Notes: generated from the sequence alone by a model not told the origin. A stretch of 64,000 bases of DNA from Ehretia macrophylla (GCA_037974665.1 CM075775.1:29889732-29953731); one strand, 5' to 3'. Positions 21,081-33,844 are shown, counted from the stretch's first letter. A program made the numbers and translations.

Positions 21081-24000
21081 TGTCACACCCCCAACCCGAC
21101 CTATAGAGGTTAGACTAGGGTATGATCTAATCATTCTCTGGAAAACTGGCAGCATAACGGCTGTAATTGGGCTCCTTAGTTTGACCTGATTTTCTAAACA
21201 CCTCAAAATCTTCAATCTCAAATTCGATTCCAACTAAGATCACTATTTATCGCCAATTGATATGCCTACTATTTATCTCAAAGTCTCATTTGATTAACAC
21301 CTAACATGATAACTATGTCCCGTTTATTTGTTAATTCCTGTTACACAAGTGCCTATTGATCTTTAGCATACTATTAAGCACCTAGGTGAAATTAAATAGA
21401 GTTACAACATTTGATTCCTTCACCTAGTGGTTGAGTTGCCTATGGCAGTTATTAAATCAAAATAGTAATAGCAACCTACAAGATAGAGTGTTCATCTAGT
21501 CATAATCAGTACAAGCTAAAATTTGACCCCAAATTACAACGGGGGTCATTTACAATCGACAACAAGCAAACATAAGAAATAGTCTTCAAAATAAATATAA
21601 CGTTCGTAAAATAGCCATAATCAAGCAAGGCACGTAAGACAAGCAATCACTCCAAAGAGTTATCAACAAGCACGTTCTCCTCAGGTACCTATTCCTGATC
21701 TTCTTCACCTGTGATGATAAAAGAGGGTGAGTCCTTATGAACTCAGCGAGGGGGAACGAGAAATATTGTTTTGAAACTCTTTTCCGGTTAAACTTATGAA
21801 AAATCCCTTTTTGAAAACATGTCACGTATTACAAGTAATAAAGTATGCATAGTATAAGAATCAAATTGAATAACAGATACAATTACCAATTATTTCAAGG
21901 ATTCGGTGAGCATTTGCTCTCAATATCATTTCAATAACAATTGTTGTGGCCGGCTTCAATCATCCCTTATCGGTTCCAATTGGGTGTTCTCCGGATGTAC
22001 CCCGAAATCCTACGACCCAACTCTCTGAGGGTGGAATACCAAGCGAGAGAGGGAATTGGACCATGGTAGTCACGGGAGCACCGGCAAGCCCTATGCCTCC
22101 CAGCGTTCGTGAAACGTTACCATGCCATAATGAAAGGTTATCTTGTATACAGTGAACATTTATACCATTTAACAATTCACATTAGGAGGACAACAAAGTA
22201 GGTTGCCTCCGAGCAATTTCAAGATCACATATTGTCAAGTAAACGAATGAGGCATGCTTAACATGAATTTTCACTTTGTAAAACATGTAGAGTCATATGA
22301 ACATTAAACGGGCAGCAGAGTAACACATATAAATCAAGTCATATAACTCATTTCGGGGTTCACGTATCAAGTCATAAGATTATACAAGCATGCAACGACG
22401 TTTACAAGTGGCCGGGTACAAGAAAAGTCTACTTATCAACATGTAATCACCGGGAATCGCATTTGGAGCTATAAGGACAACTACGGGCAGCCTATTAACC
22501 ACACTATTGACACATTTAACCATAAGATCATCTCTTAGCAAATAGTCATAAGTAATAGGGCCTCGATTCCGTGCTTAACATGTGGTTAAACAAACCATTT
22601 ATCAATTAGTGATCCCAATCATACATCAATCAAATTCAGTAACCCCAACCATCCAAAACAATCCATACAACATTTAAGTGCCACAATTCCAAGCATTCAA
22701 TACCACAAGAGAAGTTACAACATGTTTCAAAGCATATATCACTAAACAAAAACCTCACTACAATGGTCTGTTTTCCCACATTCGATTAGACAAGCAAACT
22801 TTCTCCAATTTCTGTGAACAAAATTTCAAGTTAAAGCTTAATGAGTGATTTAAATCTAGGAACAAACCTCGCATCATTTGGAGTTCGGAATTAGGAGTTA
22901 TGGCCAAAACCGTGAGATTACGCAAAACTGTCCAGTTTTAGACATATTATGATTTTTTCTATTTTTGAGGATCTTAAGGTCAAAATTGGCTTTGCTCTAT
23001 TTCTGACAAAAAAGTCCAGAACTGCAAACTCTAGTTACCTACCAATTATCATGCATTTTGGAAATCATTTTCTAGGCTAAAACAGTTTCTTTCTACAAGG
23101 TCAGAAGGTTCCCAGATTCTACTTCAAATTCCCAATTTTTCAAATTTAGATATCTTTCGATGTTGTGCCATTTTGGAGACCTTAGAGTAAAAATTGGCCT
23201 TGTCCTATTTCTATGAAAAATGCTTAGAACTGGAAAAAATAGTCACCTACCAATTTTCACGCATTTTCAACATCATTTACTAGACCAAATACACTTCGCT
23301 CTACCAAGTCAGAAATCTGCCAGCTACACGATTTTACCTATCTTCAAGTTATAGCCAAAAATCTAGCCATGCATGGGTTTATAAGCTCATATACACACAT
23401 ATACAACAACTACAAAGGTAAATATAGTCATATGAAGGCATGCATGTGATTTTTGAAAGCTTTCACAAGAGTTTAACCCTCACCTTAGCAAGATAATAGA
23501 TGAAGATGCACAATGCTCTTTGAAGATGCACAAAATGGTCTTCTCTCCTTGCTTGGCCGAGAGATAGCTTGTGGTTCTTTAATCGTAGCTTATTTATCAT
23601 GTTCTCAGTATGTGCATGTGATTAGAACAAAAGGAAATGAAAGAAAGACTATCAAAACATACCTAGGGCTGAAATGAAGAGTTCTATGAGCTTGCATGCG
23701 ATTTTCTTGCTTCTTGCTTGCTTGGGCTGCTATAGTCGAGTTTGAGTGATATGGAGAGCATTGTTTTCAGCCTTGGATGTTCAAGAGAAGGAGATAGTCA
23801 AGAGGGGGAGAGAAAATGAGAGAATGAGAGAATGTTTTGAGGAGATGGTTGAAGTTGAGTGTTTGTTGAGTATGGGTTTGCATGTGTCAGCCTTGAGCTT
23901 CACAAAATTCTGATTTTGTGTCATCTAAAGCATGTTTTGAATTGTTTTTTGGCATGGCATTGCAAGGGCCGAGACAATCATGTTTGGGTAGAGTGTTTTT

Positions 24001-24567
24001 GGAGTTTTCTATGCATTGTTTGATGTGATTATGTCATAGTTTGTCTTGGAATGTTTTAATTTATGCAAAGGTTTGTCAACTTGCAAGATATGGTCGGCCA
24101 AATGAGCTATACAAGGCTGAAAATTCAGATTCAAATTATTGTATTATAAGATATAATAAGTGTGAAATTTGAGGTGCATGGATTTTGCAAAAGAATAAAA
24201 AATAAAAAATAAGAATGTTTAGTGTTTGGTGAAATTTTATCTTCTAGTGCATTGACTTAGGATTAAAATATTAGTTAGTGGAGTTTGTAGGATTATTCTA
24301 TAGTCTAATACTTTGTGTAGGATGCTTTATTGATTAGCGTGCGAGCACGCTTTCCTAGGTCTAGGGCACGCACTACGAGGTAAGGTATGAACTACGAGAC
24401 AAATGCACGTATTCCAAGTACATGCTCATAACTCTAAAAGAATGCACATAATTCAATGCAAGGAACGTAAATCAAGACACGACTCTTAAACCTAGGTCAA
24501 GGCACGTAATTCAAGGTTAGGGCACACGAAATGAGGTATCGCACGCAAATCGAGGTCGGGCCTCACA
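21081..24567 (-). mobile_element. Solo LTR, chromovirus (Tekay-like) type, nested in element 2
   Basis: A 3487-bp insertion with TG/CA ends: TGTCACACCCCCAACCCGAC on the left and GGGCCTCACA on the right. The 4-bp flanks GCCT (21077-21080) and GTCT (24568-24571) differ by one base. Reading the - strand as sense, it starts TGTGAGGCCCG and ends GGGGGTGTGACA, a form seen in Tekay/Del-type LTRs; the orientation is inferred from this. No coding domain, primer site or second LTR is present, so it is a solo LTR left by LTR-LTR recombination. It holds a 208-bp imperfect direct repeat (22980-23150 and 23188-23350). The insertion splits the integrase zinc-finger region. Confidence 0.75.
22940..23350. repeat. 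208-bp imperfect direct repeat inside the solo LTR
   Basis: Two copies share the order AAATTGGC, CTATTT, CCTACCAATT and TCA-GCATTTT. Matching points such as 22983 and 23191 are 208 bp apart. Confidence 0.65.
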
Positions 24568-24570
24568 GTC

Positions 24571-27500
24571 TTGCTTCCCAAGTGGTTTTTACATACCCCT
24601 TCATGGATCTCCCGGAGTATATAATTTTCCTTCTCGGGCCCAATACACTTTAAGAGAGGCAAAGTGTAGGCTCTCTTGTAGAGCTGCCCGGCAATTATGA
24701 CAAATCTTGAGGCCTGTTTCATGAGTTTTCGAGCTGCTTTTTTATCCTCTGGGGTCATACCTCCCTCCAAGTAGTCCATGATTGGTTTGGTCCAATCTGG
24801 GCTTAAATTGAACTTGGCTACCGCTTGCATACCCAACTGGATACTTGGTTCGGACACTTCTTCCACATGGACCAGTGTAGGTCGGCTCTCGCCCAAGGCC
24901 ATCCTGGACAGGGCGTCAACCTTCATATTTTCCTCCCTCGGAATTTGCTGTATCGTGAACCTTTTGAGCCCTGAGGTCAAATCCTTAACTATGTTGAGGT
25001 AGGTCAGCATAACATTGTCTTTGGCTTCGAACTCTCCCGATATCTTACTAGAAACCAATTGAGAGTCGGTTCTCAGGTCGACTGCTTGCGCCCCGAGCTG
25101 AGCTGTAATTTTCAGCCCCACGATCACTACTTCGTACTCAGCTTCATTGTTAGACATCGAAAATGCTAACTTGAGAGTATATTGGTGCTCATGTCGGGCC
25201 GGGTCGAGAATGACCACTCCGGTTCCGCTTCCAGACTTCCCTGATGCCCCATCCACATGGACCTTCCGTACGTCCTCCGGGTCATGTTCGGCTCGGCCAG
25301 TATATTCCACCACGAAATTCGCAATGGCTTGGGCTTTGATGGCTATTCTGGGCTGGTAGGTGATGTCAAATTGACTCAGCTCAACTGCCCACTTCAGCAG
25401 CCTACTCGATGCCTCTGGTTTGTGCATGATGGACTTGAGCGGGGCATCCGTCACGACCTTGATTGGATAAGCATCAAAGTATGGCTTCAGCTTTCTTGCC
25501 GCCGTGATGAGCGCGAGGGCAAGTTTTTCCAAGGAGGAATACCTCACCTCGGCCCCTTGCAAGGTTTTGTTAACATAATAGACCGGTTTCTGCTCCTTCC
25601 CTTCTTCGCGGAGTAGTGCTACCGCCACTGCTGTCCCTAAACATGTCAAATACAGTACCAGCTCCTCCCCCACCTTAGATCGGGAAAACAGAGGTGGCAA
25701 AGCTAGATACTTTTTCAGCTCTTGGAAGGCATCCTGGCATTCCGTAGTCCATTCGAAATTCTTAGGATTCCTCAATATTTTGAACAGAGGAGCACACTTG
25801 TCGGTCAACCTGGACATGAATCTACTTAGCGCAACGACTTTGCCCGCGAGCACCTAGACGTCCTTCACGCAGGTCGGCGGTGTCAAGTCAAGTATCGCCT
25901 GGCCTGAACCTTCTCCGGGTTGGCTTCTGTTCCACGAACTGTGACCATGAAGCCCATAAACTTTCTTGCCTTGATACTAAATGCGCACTTTTTCGGGTTC
26001 AGCTTTATCCCAAAGTGCTTTATTACGGCGAAGGCTTCAGCCAGGTCGGCTACATGGTTTTTTGCCCTTCTGCTATTGACCAACATGTCATCTACATAGA
26101 TCTCCATATTTTGGCCAATCTGATTTTTGAAAACCTTATTCACTATCCGAGTGTAGGTAGCTCCAGCATTCTTGAGGCCAAAAGACATGACCTCATAGTA
26201 GTAGAGACATTTATCGGTGGTGAAGGCAGTCTTCTCTTTGTCTACGAGAGCTATGTTGATCTGGTTATAGCCTTTGAAGGCATCCATGAAATAGAGTAGC
26301 TCGAACCCGGAGGTGGCATCCACCATCTGATCAATCCGAGGTAGGGGAAAGCAGTCCTTAGGGCAGACTTTATTAAGGTCGGTAAAATCAATACACTATC
26401 TCCATCCACATGAGGACTTGATCACTAGAACCACGTTGGATAACCAGGTTGGGTACTGGATTTCCTTTATGTGGCCGGCGTCTACCAATTTGTCCACCTC
26501 TTCTGCAATGATTTGTTGCTTATCATAATGGAAGTTTTTGCGCTTCTGCTTTACTGGATAGTGATTTAGGTTGGCATTCAAGTGATGCTCAATCACTCCT
26601 GGGTCAATACCTATCATGTCAGAGGCAGACCATGCAAATATGTGTTCATTTTTCAGGAGAAATTGGCTTATACCTTTCTTGAGTTTGGCAGAGAGTTCAT
26701 TCCCCATTTTTGCTCTCTTCGTCTCTTTGGAAAGCTCCACCTCTTGAAGGTCTTCAATTGGGCTCCCTCTCTTGGTATCCCTCTTTTTCTAGGGCAAATC
26801 TGGTCCCCAACCAACCTGATATTTGGGTCGGAGGGAATTTTCATAACATTCCCGAGGTGAGAGCTGGGCTCCGCGAATAGTGGTCGTGCCGGCAGGGGTC
26901 GGGAATTTCAGGGCCTGGTAGTAAGTTGAAGGGACGGCCTTGAAATGGTTGAGCGCTACCCGACCTAAGATCCTATTGTAAGTGGAGTTGCAATCCATCA
27001 TAATGAAGTTAGCTTGCATCGAAACCCGCTTGTCTCCGTCCTCCAACTTCAACGGGAGGTTGATGACCCCTTCAGCTCGGTGGGCTTGCCCGATGAAACC
27101 AGCTAAAGTGCCCCTCAATGGCCTGAGTCGACTCCTGTCCAACCCCATCTACTTAAAAGCACTGAGGAATAAGACTTCTGTCGAGCTCCCGGTGTCTACC
27201 ATCAGCCTCTTCACGGTGAAGTTGGCGATTTCAGCGCTGATCACCAATGGGTCGTCATGGGGCAATATCACACCCTCCAAGTCTTTTGAGGAGAAAGTGA
27301 GCTCCTCCATCTCAGAGATCGGACCCCTCGCTGGCCCATACTCCCTTCTAGCCCGAACATAACCCTTCTTGCCAGCCGAGGTCTTTCCACCCGACGTCAA
27401 TCCCCCTGCAATGGTTTGAATCACAGCCAAACGTTCGCCCCCAGCCTGTCACCTGGGTGGACTTCTCTCTCTATCTCTCTGATCGTGATTTCAGGTCTGC

Positions 27501-28858
27501 TGTTAATCGACGTACCTCCAGAGGTGACCTCGGGCTATCAGTGCTTCAATCTCTTGTTTCAAGTCTTTGCACTCCTCGGTGGTATGACCGTAGTCCATAT
27601 GGTAGCGGCAATACTTGGTCCTATTACACTTCTCAAGTCGGTCTTTCATCCTTGGGGTTGGAGGCAGGTAGTTCTAGTGTTGGATCTCCATCAGGATCTG
27701 TTCTCTTGTGGTGTTAAGGGGAGTAAACATAGTAAATCGGGGGTTCTGCTTCAGCTGCTGAGGCTGCTTGTCTTGATCATTTTGGATCTTATCCCCAGGT
27801 TGGGCTCGAGAGGTCTCTCCCTTCTTATTAGCTTCCTTCTCCTTGTCATCATATTTCTTCGCTTGATGGATTTCTTCCGAGTGTATATACCTTTTTGCTC
27901 GTACCATCAGCTCAGCTACAGTATCCACGGGGTCGATGGCCAAGAAGGATGTAAAGGGGCCCGACCTGAGTCCACTTTGATAGGTCATTAACGCCATAAA
28001 GTCCTCCAAGTTGGGTATTCTGAGAGACTCCTCATTGAATCGGGCCGTATAAGCCCTTAGACTTTCTCCTCTATGCTGCTTCACCGACAACAATGATGAA
28101 GTGTGGCGGGTTGCACGTCGGTTTCCCACGAAGTGGGACAAGAAATCCTCAGCCAGCTGGTAAAAACTTGCAATTGAGCCGGGACGGAGTTTTTGGAACC
28201 AATCCAAGGCATTGCCAACCAGGGTGGTCGGGAATGTCTTCGTTTTCATCAGGTCGGTCATATCATGCAGAGTCATATGGTGATCAAAGTTGAGCAGGTG
28301 ACTGGCTGGGTCTCCGTCCCCGTTGTAGACGGCCAGGTTGGGCATTCGGTTGCCGGTGGGCAACGGTGTCGCCAGTACCTTAGGTGAGAGTGGGCTAACG
28401 CCAAGCTAGTTAATGACCTTGACTATGGCAGCTGCGGTCTTGGCCTACTCGGGGTCAGCATGGGCTGCCATTTTGCCTCTCACATCCACGAGTCTCGCCA
28501 TCGGCTCCAAGAAGCCTTCTCCGTCTTGAGCTCGAGTTCGTCCCGAGGTTAGAATGCGGAACTATGGACGCGCTGGCCGCAACGTAGCTACTTGTGGAAC
28601 TGGGTGTTCCGCAGCTAGTTGGGCTACCTGCTCCTTTAATTCCTCAAACATTCAAAGCATCATCCTCATCTCTGGTGATAGGCTGGAGTTAGGGTCTCAA
28701 TCTGTAGAAGGGTCAGTTTCTGAGGCTAAGTGTATACGTTGGCTCGCTTTAACGCCAGTTTGGGTTGGGTCTTGGCTAGACACCTGTATGGTTTCAAGGT
28801 TCCCATATTGGTTGAGCGAGTCCTCTACCGATGCGCTGTGGTTTCTTATTTGAACCAT
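24571..28858 (-). pseudogene. Gag-protease-RT-RNase H portion of element 2
   Basis: It starts at 28858 with MVQIRNHSAS, directly comparable to the element 1 Gag start. Gag runs to about 27430. Protease (DTGSS near 27200) and RT follow (YVDDML near 26090), then RNase H, and the second RNase H (VDGAS near 25260). The longest intact stretch is 453 codons at 24492-25853, whose last codons run into the solo LTR. Stops and frameshifts occur in Gag, after protease (near 27149 and 26789), in RT (near 26396) and elsewhere. The break to integrase is caused by the insertion at 24567/24571. Confidence 0.9.
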
Positions 28859-28906
28859 AATGGTTTCTCAATGAGTGGTAAGAAGAATGATAGAAAGAAT
28901 TCATCT

Positions 28907-28921
28907 CCACAGATGGTACCA
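28907..28921 (-). other. Primer-binding site of element 2
   Basis: On the - strand TGGTACCATCTGTGG, 3 bp from the LTR. It differs from element 1 (TGGCGCCGTCTGTGG) only at CpG dinucleotides turned to TA or CA, as expected from deamination of methylated CpG. Confidence 0.75.
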
Positions 28922-28924
28922 AAC

Positions 28925-29407
28925 TGTCGAGGTCGAAATCTCGACGTTGAGGTTGAGAAGCTACTCCTGCCGAGCTGGATTTCTGGGTTAGCTCATCGAT
29001 CTAGATTTTTGGATCGGCTACCTGACCTGCACAAGGAAAAGGAAGGAAAAGGCAGGGTGACGACCCGAATTTTTCCCTCGAGCGTGCAAATGATTAGTAT
29101 GTCCGAGCTGACGAAGTAGTTGAGAGTATTTAATGAGCAGTTACCTTTGAAATGAAGGGGTGGAGCTCTATTTATACTAAATTCGGACCTGACAATATTT
29201 AATACGGTGCAGCTTTATGTCCAATCAGGGCTTTATGTCTCATCAGAACAGTTGTTTGTCGAGGTCAGGATTTTTCTGGGTCGGGATAAGATCGAGTCAG
29301 CATCTAGATTGGACATGGACATTAGCTAAAAATGCTGGGCTTAACTCAGATTAACCCGCCTCAACTCAGAGTGAGCGTCATACCTCAGCTCGGGGTCCCC
29401 CTCGTCA
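28925..29407 (-). repeat. 5' LTR of element 2
   Basis: 483 bp, longer than its partner because of a short duplication around a TTTATGTC word (29215-29245). The TATA box (- strand) is at 29169-29176. Confidence 0.88.
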
Positions 29408-29647
29408 ACAATAATACTCAAAAATTCACATGCTCAACAAAGAAACCAATTGGCATCAGAACCATCCAATAATCCATTACGTAGAGCTAAAAATTTTACA
29501 ATTAGCATCTTATTTTCATTCTCGCATCTAATCAACTACAACTACTCTTTAACAATCGAAAAAACTTGAAACTTTTTTCATTTCTTATCCAATTTCTAAT
29601 ACAATATGAAGTATCATAGCATTAACAGATGTTAAAACCGAGATCAC

Positions 29648-30031
29648 CTCAAGAATGTTCGCGCAGATGATTGCAGCAATGCCCTTGGTAGCGTGTAAAT
29701 TTTCGCCGGTAATAATAATCAAATTTGTAATTATCGATTTTGAATTGAAAGTCAGCTCAGCCAATGCCTTTTTATACTGGCTCACCAGCTCCTGATGCTG
29801 TTGCTGTTGATATGGTCCACTTATCGAATCGCTACTCTCGGAATCCCTCTCTCTTTCACTGGCTCGGAATCGCGAACCTGAGCCAGAAGCCACCTGCCGT
29901 TGAGTAAAACTCTTCCCATTGGACGGCACCGCAGCTGCCGTTATCACCGTTGTTGCTTCGGCTAATCTAGGCTTCTTCAACCCTGGCTCTCTCGATCTAT
30001 CGAATGGCCTACGTGAACTCTCCATTTCCAT
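29648..30031 (-). pseudogene. Orphan exon 1 of a PCFS4-like polyadenylation/cleavage factor gene
   Basis: 128 codons from ATG 30031 to a GAG|GTGATC donor at 29648/29647, phase 0. The start [17 protein letters not shown] and the CID-like segment [18 protein letters not shown] to ICANILE match plant Pcf11-like PCFS4 proteins. These bind the RNA polymerase II C-terminal domain through the CID and act in pre-mRNA 3'-end formation; PCFS4 is linked to flowering control in Arabidopsis. The exon itself has no stop or frameshift. Downstream on the - strand come 235 bp of intron-like DNA and then element 2; no later CID exon is seen to the left. Either exon 2 lies beyond element 1, which the + strand aldolase-like pseudogene makes unlikely, or this is a 5' fragment. 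A short truncated transcript is possible. Confidence 0.75.
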
Positions 30032-30407
30032 CACTATTAATTAAAAAAACATTACAACAAAACCCTAAACTAACCCTAATTTTCATATATTTAATGTTAC
30101 AAAAATACAAATCCAAAAACACTCAAAAATAAAATTCAAAAAAATAGAATATAAATCACTTATTATCTGATATGAATGAGTAGTACATACAACAAATTTT
30201 GGTGTACGCACGTACAGAGAAACAAATCAAAAACAAAAAAAACAAAACAAAAAACACATGCGACAATTTTTTTTCGTTAATACAGCGTTGATTGACGAGA
30301 GATGACAGATGTGAGCTCAGCTAAGAAGGGTGTAGTGAGGGGGGAGGGGGAAGGGGGAGGTGGTTAGGTTTTTTGAAGATTGGTTTGAGAGATTTGTGAG
30401 AGCAGCC

Positions 30408-30415
30408 TTTATATA
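30408..30415 (-). promoter_or_regulatory. Probable TATA box of the PCFS4-like exon
   Basis: TATATAAA on the - strand, about 380 bp before the ATG. The leader between them is A/C-rich and lacks other genes. Confidence 0.45.
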
Positions 30416-30419
30416 ATAT

Positions 30420-31136
30420 GTGTGTTAGGTGTATGAAAAAAAGGCCTATAGTTTTGGTATACAGACATGTATACATATAGGCATATATGTATATATCCCA
30501 TTATTATTGGTTGGGACCAGTGTGGGAGAGAGGGACAAGATCGAGCGGCGTGGACGATGATTAGATTTTGAAGGATGTTGGGCCGCGGTGGCCTTGTGGG
30601 CTTTATAGATTACATGGGCTGATACCTGGGTGAGTGGATTGGGCCGACTTATTAAAAAACAATTATTTGGTTATTTATGTCAGGCGCTATTACATTGTTT
30701 CTTCTAATAATGGCCTTTCTGAGCTCATCCGCATATGATCGAAGAAAAAAAAGTTGAAGTTTCTTAAAACAAGTGCCACTTTTCAGCCTTAATCCATCAA
30801 ATAAGAGTTGAGGCGTAGTTCTTAAACATAAGAATGGAAATAAAGAGGACGTGAAAAATATATTAATAAGAGGTTCACTGACTCATTTCTTTTCAGTTCG
30901 ATAACAGTACGACACCTTCACTCAAAACTACCATCAAACATAAGTTACATGAAAACATATCGACGTGAACACCTTGAAAGTAATAATAGATAGTTATAAT
31001 AAAAATAGTCAAACAAATATATAGGGGAGAAATCAAAAAGAATATGGTCACGGAAAATAACTAATATAGTAAGCAAATAATTTAACTACCCAGATCATTT
31101 AACCTCTTTTCTGGGGTTTAAGAGTTAATTAAACAA
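30420..31136. other. Upstream intergenic region, no gene seen
   Basis: AT-rich apart from a G/C patch at 30540-30620. No ORF or transposon end was identified. Confidence 0.5.
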
Positions 31137-31330
31137 ACATTAAAGCATTTAAGAGAACACTAGGCTACCTCCTAGTAGCATTAAGTTTATCGTCTTCAGC
31201 CAGACTGCAAAAATTACACAGACAAAAAATAAACACACATAATAAGAATGCATTTTTTTAAAAATCTAGGTTGCCCCCTAGTAGCGTTGAGTTTTACACC
31301 TTCAGCCAGCGTCAATGTTAGAGCCATCTA
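31137..31330 (-). repeat. Direct repeat of a retroelement-type motif
   Basis: Two copies (about 31160-31203 and 31266-31307) share CCCTAGTAGC-like and CTTCAGCCAG words, 106 bp apart. Similar words recur in plant gypsy internal regions, so this is probably retroelement debris. Confidence 0.4.
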
Positions 31331-31479
31331 TGCTTAAAGCTCTTCGTACATATTGCCTGATAATTGTTTCAGCACAGATTTTGAAAGGAAAAGGATCATG
31401 CAACAGATGATGGTTCATTGCTCCTACAAAATATAACTTTTCCAACTCACCTTGAAAATGTGACAAATCCTGATACGAA

Positions 31480-32240
31480 CCTGGTCAACATGTGCCGAGA
31501 CCCAATACCAAGAATGGTAAAACAAACCCAAGATCTTTTCAAGAATTGATGGAACCGCGACCCTTTGCCTAGCAAGACAAGAACCTTGGTATAGTGAATA
31601 TGATGGAAACCGCGACCCGTTGCTTAGCAAAGCAAGAACCTTGGTATGGTGAAGACGCCACAAACGGGGATGGAAATCCGCTTGATAAGTCAAGGTTGAA
31701 CGCCACAAGGAATCCCTTGATAAGCTCGAATGAGTCTCTTGGAGAACTCAAGGAGAATAATCTCACAATTTATCACAAAAATCAGCCTTATATAGGCAAA
31801 GAACAAATATGTTTCCTAATTAGAAAAGACTCCTAAACCCTAGCTGAAATAGAAAAACGTGAATAGTAACTAGGTCAAAGGAAACAAACTTGGAGACCAA
31901 GAAAAGACTCCTATTAACTATTCACGTGAATAGTGACATGAATAGTAACTAAAAAAGAAGCAAACTTACAGCCCAAGAAAAGCTCCTTTCTAGTGTGAAC
32001 ACCTAATCTTGCAGCCCAAGAAAGTCTCTTTCCTAGTGTAAACACCTACATTCGTCCATAGTGGACCTTAGGAAATAAACTAGAATGCAAATTAAACTTA
32101 AACTAAAACTATGATAGAATTACAAAGAAATCAAATCTTGACCAAATCTTCAAATCTTCAAATCTTCTTGAAACTTCTTGAAGAATCTTGAAGTTCTTGA
32201 ATCTTGAAAAAAGAATTTTGACTTGAATCTTTGCTGGAAA
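31480..32240 (-). mobile_element. LTR-like remnant with TATA box
   Basis: On the - strand the segment has a GCCTATATAAGGC box near 31790 and a leader containing AACCTTGACTTATCAAG, resembling plant LTR U3-R-U5 layout. A 54-bp tandem duplication lies at 31548-31655 (GATGGAA-CCGCGACCC units). No second copy of this LTR was found in the window, and it does not match the LTR at 34070-35720. Boundaries are approximate. Confidence 0.4.
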
Positions 32241-32242
32241 AT

Positions 32243-33844
32243 TCACCCAAATAAATGGTTCATTGAACTTGGACGCTCATGGCTGGTTCGCATCAAATCC
32301 CATCCCAATGTGATGTGTGTGGAAATGTTCATGGATAAATTGTAAACAGGGGTCATATTTTTTTGTATCACAGTGTGTCCCAATTGGTCAACCCATAAGT
32401 TAAAAGATGTATGCGACATATTGTTCAAAAATGGGTCAAATCCAAATTGTGCCTTCATGGGCAATGTTGTGAGTTACACAATAGGAGAAGAAGCATTTAA
32501 TGAAGAATCAAGATGACTTTCATCAGGAGAGAGAATGGGTGTTGAAGCTTCTTTTTCAGTGTTACAATCAGTTGAAAAGGACATAGAAGCATTGGACTCA
32601 TTCTTCTGTTCAATTTCGTACAAAAATGGGTCAATCGCATTAACATCTTCTTCAGGTGTCAAGAAGGATACAGGAATTAAAGTAGACTCAATGGACTCAT
32701 TTTGAAAGAGTGACGACTCTAAGGAAATGTGTACACTTATCTTCCTTGAAAAAGAATTAGAGTCGAGTTGAGTCATAACATTACTAAGGTCATCATGTCC
32801 TTCTAAATGAGGCATTTTATTTTTTTCCTCAAATTCATATTCCCTATCAGATGTCTCCCAAATAATCTTGCTCATGTCATTAGTCTATTCATATGTTATT
32901 TCATCAAAGATGCTCATAACAGACAGAATGTGTTGATCTAAAGATTGAAGCATGTGAGCATTGGATTGGGCAAAATGAAAAAGTTGGTCATACTTATCAT
33001 TGGATTCAGGAGGAAAGGATTCAACCCAATTTTCCCGGTGATCATTTTGGTTGAAAAAAATTAAATAAAGGGTCACTAGAAGATTCAGATTGAAAAGATG
33101 TCGGGACTTGACTTTCAAAGTTTTGAGAAAAATTTTCTTGACTCCAAGGTGATGGCTGGTTTTGCCATTCTGGAGTATGTGTCTCAAACATGTTATTTGC
33201 CTCATTCTTAGTGTTACACTCTCTACCTTGATTATTCCCATTAAACACTTCTATCACCTCAACCTGATTTTGGATAGTTTCATAATGAACGAAACTATAT
33301 TGGTCTTTCGAACTCACGACAGGTTGAATAGGGTGTTTGTCTTCCTCCCAATCATTTATGCTCTTGGCTAGTTGACCGATTTGGTCTTGAAGCCTATCTA
33401 TGGATTGGTGGTTGAATTCGACGAGTTGGACAAGTTGATCGAACTTGTCGTCGAAGTTGGTTCAAGAGAAAAAAATTCAACTGAGTTAGGATAACAAAAG
33501 TTTTGTTTGAAAGAATTACTTTGAAAGCTTTCACAAAACTCAGAAGAATTAGGGTTTTGAAATGTTAAATTTTCAAAATTTTGAGGCAGAAAAGATGCTT
33601 CATTTTTATCCCAAAATGAATTTTGATGATTTTGCCACTCCGAGTTATATGCATTTGAGTACAAATTTTGGTTTGAATAATAACCTTGAGTAGTAAAATC
33701 ATGACTATGTAAAAACTGAGAATTTTGGGGACAATTTACAAAAGTATGCCTAATTTGAAAACAAACTTCACATTTATTTGGGATAGGGGGTTGGATTGTT
33801 TCATTAAAAACCCATTGATCGGATGAACCATTAAAATAAGTCAT
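32243..33844 (-). pseudogene. Gag-like reading frame starting with a zinc knuckle (non-autonomous LTR element)
   Basis: Frames at 33844-33398, 33317-33042, 32875-32474 and 32464-32243 form a roughly 1.6-kb coding relic. The first ATG lies about 200 bp after the primer site at 34043-34063. Within 40 residues comes a CCHC knuckle, CEVCFQIRHTFVNC (C-x2-C-x4-H-x4-C). The rest is rich in Asn, Gln, Phe and Ser. There is no capsid domain before the knuckle, and no protease or RT. The last two frames are separated by a single TAA, the others by frameshifts. It resembles the short Gag-only product of non-autonomous elements (TR-GAG type) more than a normal gypsy polyprotein. Function unknown. Confidence 0.55.

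Larger units (their letters stand above)
16566..29407 (-). mobile_element. Element 2: Tat-lineage LTR retrotransposon, opposite strand, split by a solo LTR
   Basis: The same family as element 1, inverted. The 5' LTR is 28925-29407, the primer site 28907-28921, gag-pol runs leftward to about 20130, the antisense gene is on the + strand at 17461-19804, the polypurine tract is next to 17024, and the 3' LTR is 16566-17023. Flanks GCGAT (16561-16565) and ACAAT (29408-29412) could be a target duplication with two G-to-A changes, but this is weak. Excluding the 3487-bp insert at 21081-24567, the element is about 9.35 kb, close to element 1. Confidence 0.9.
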
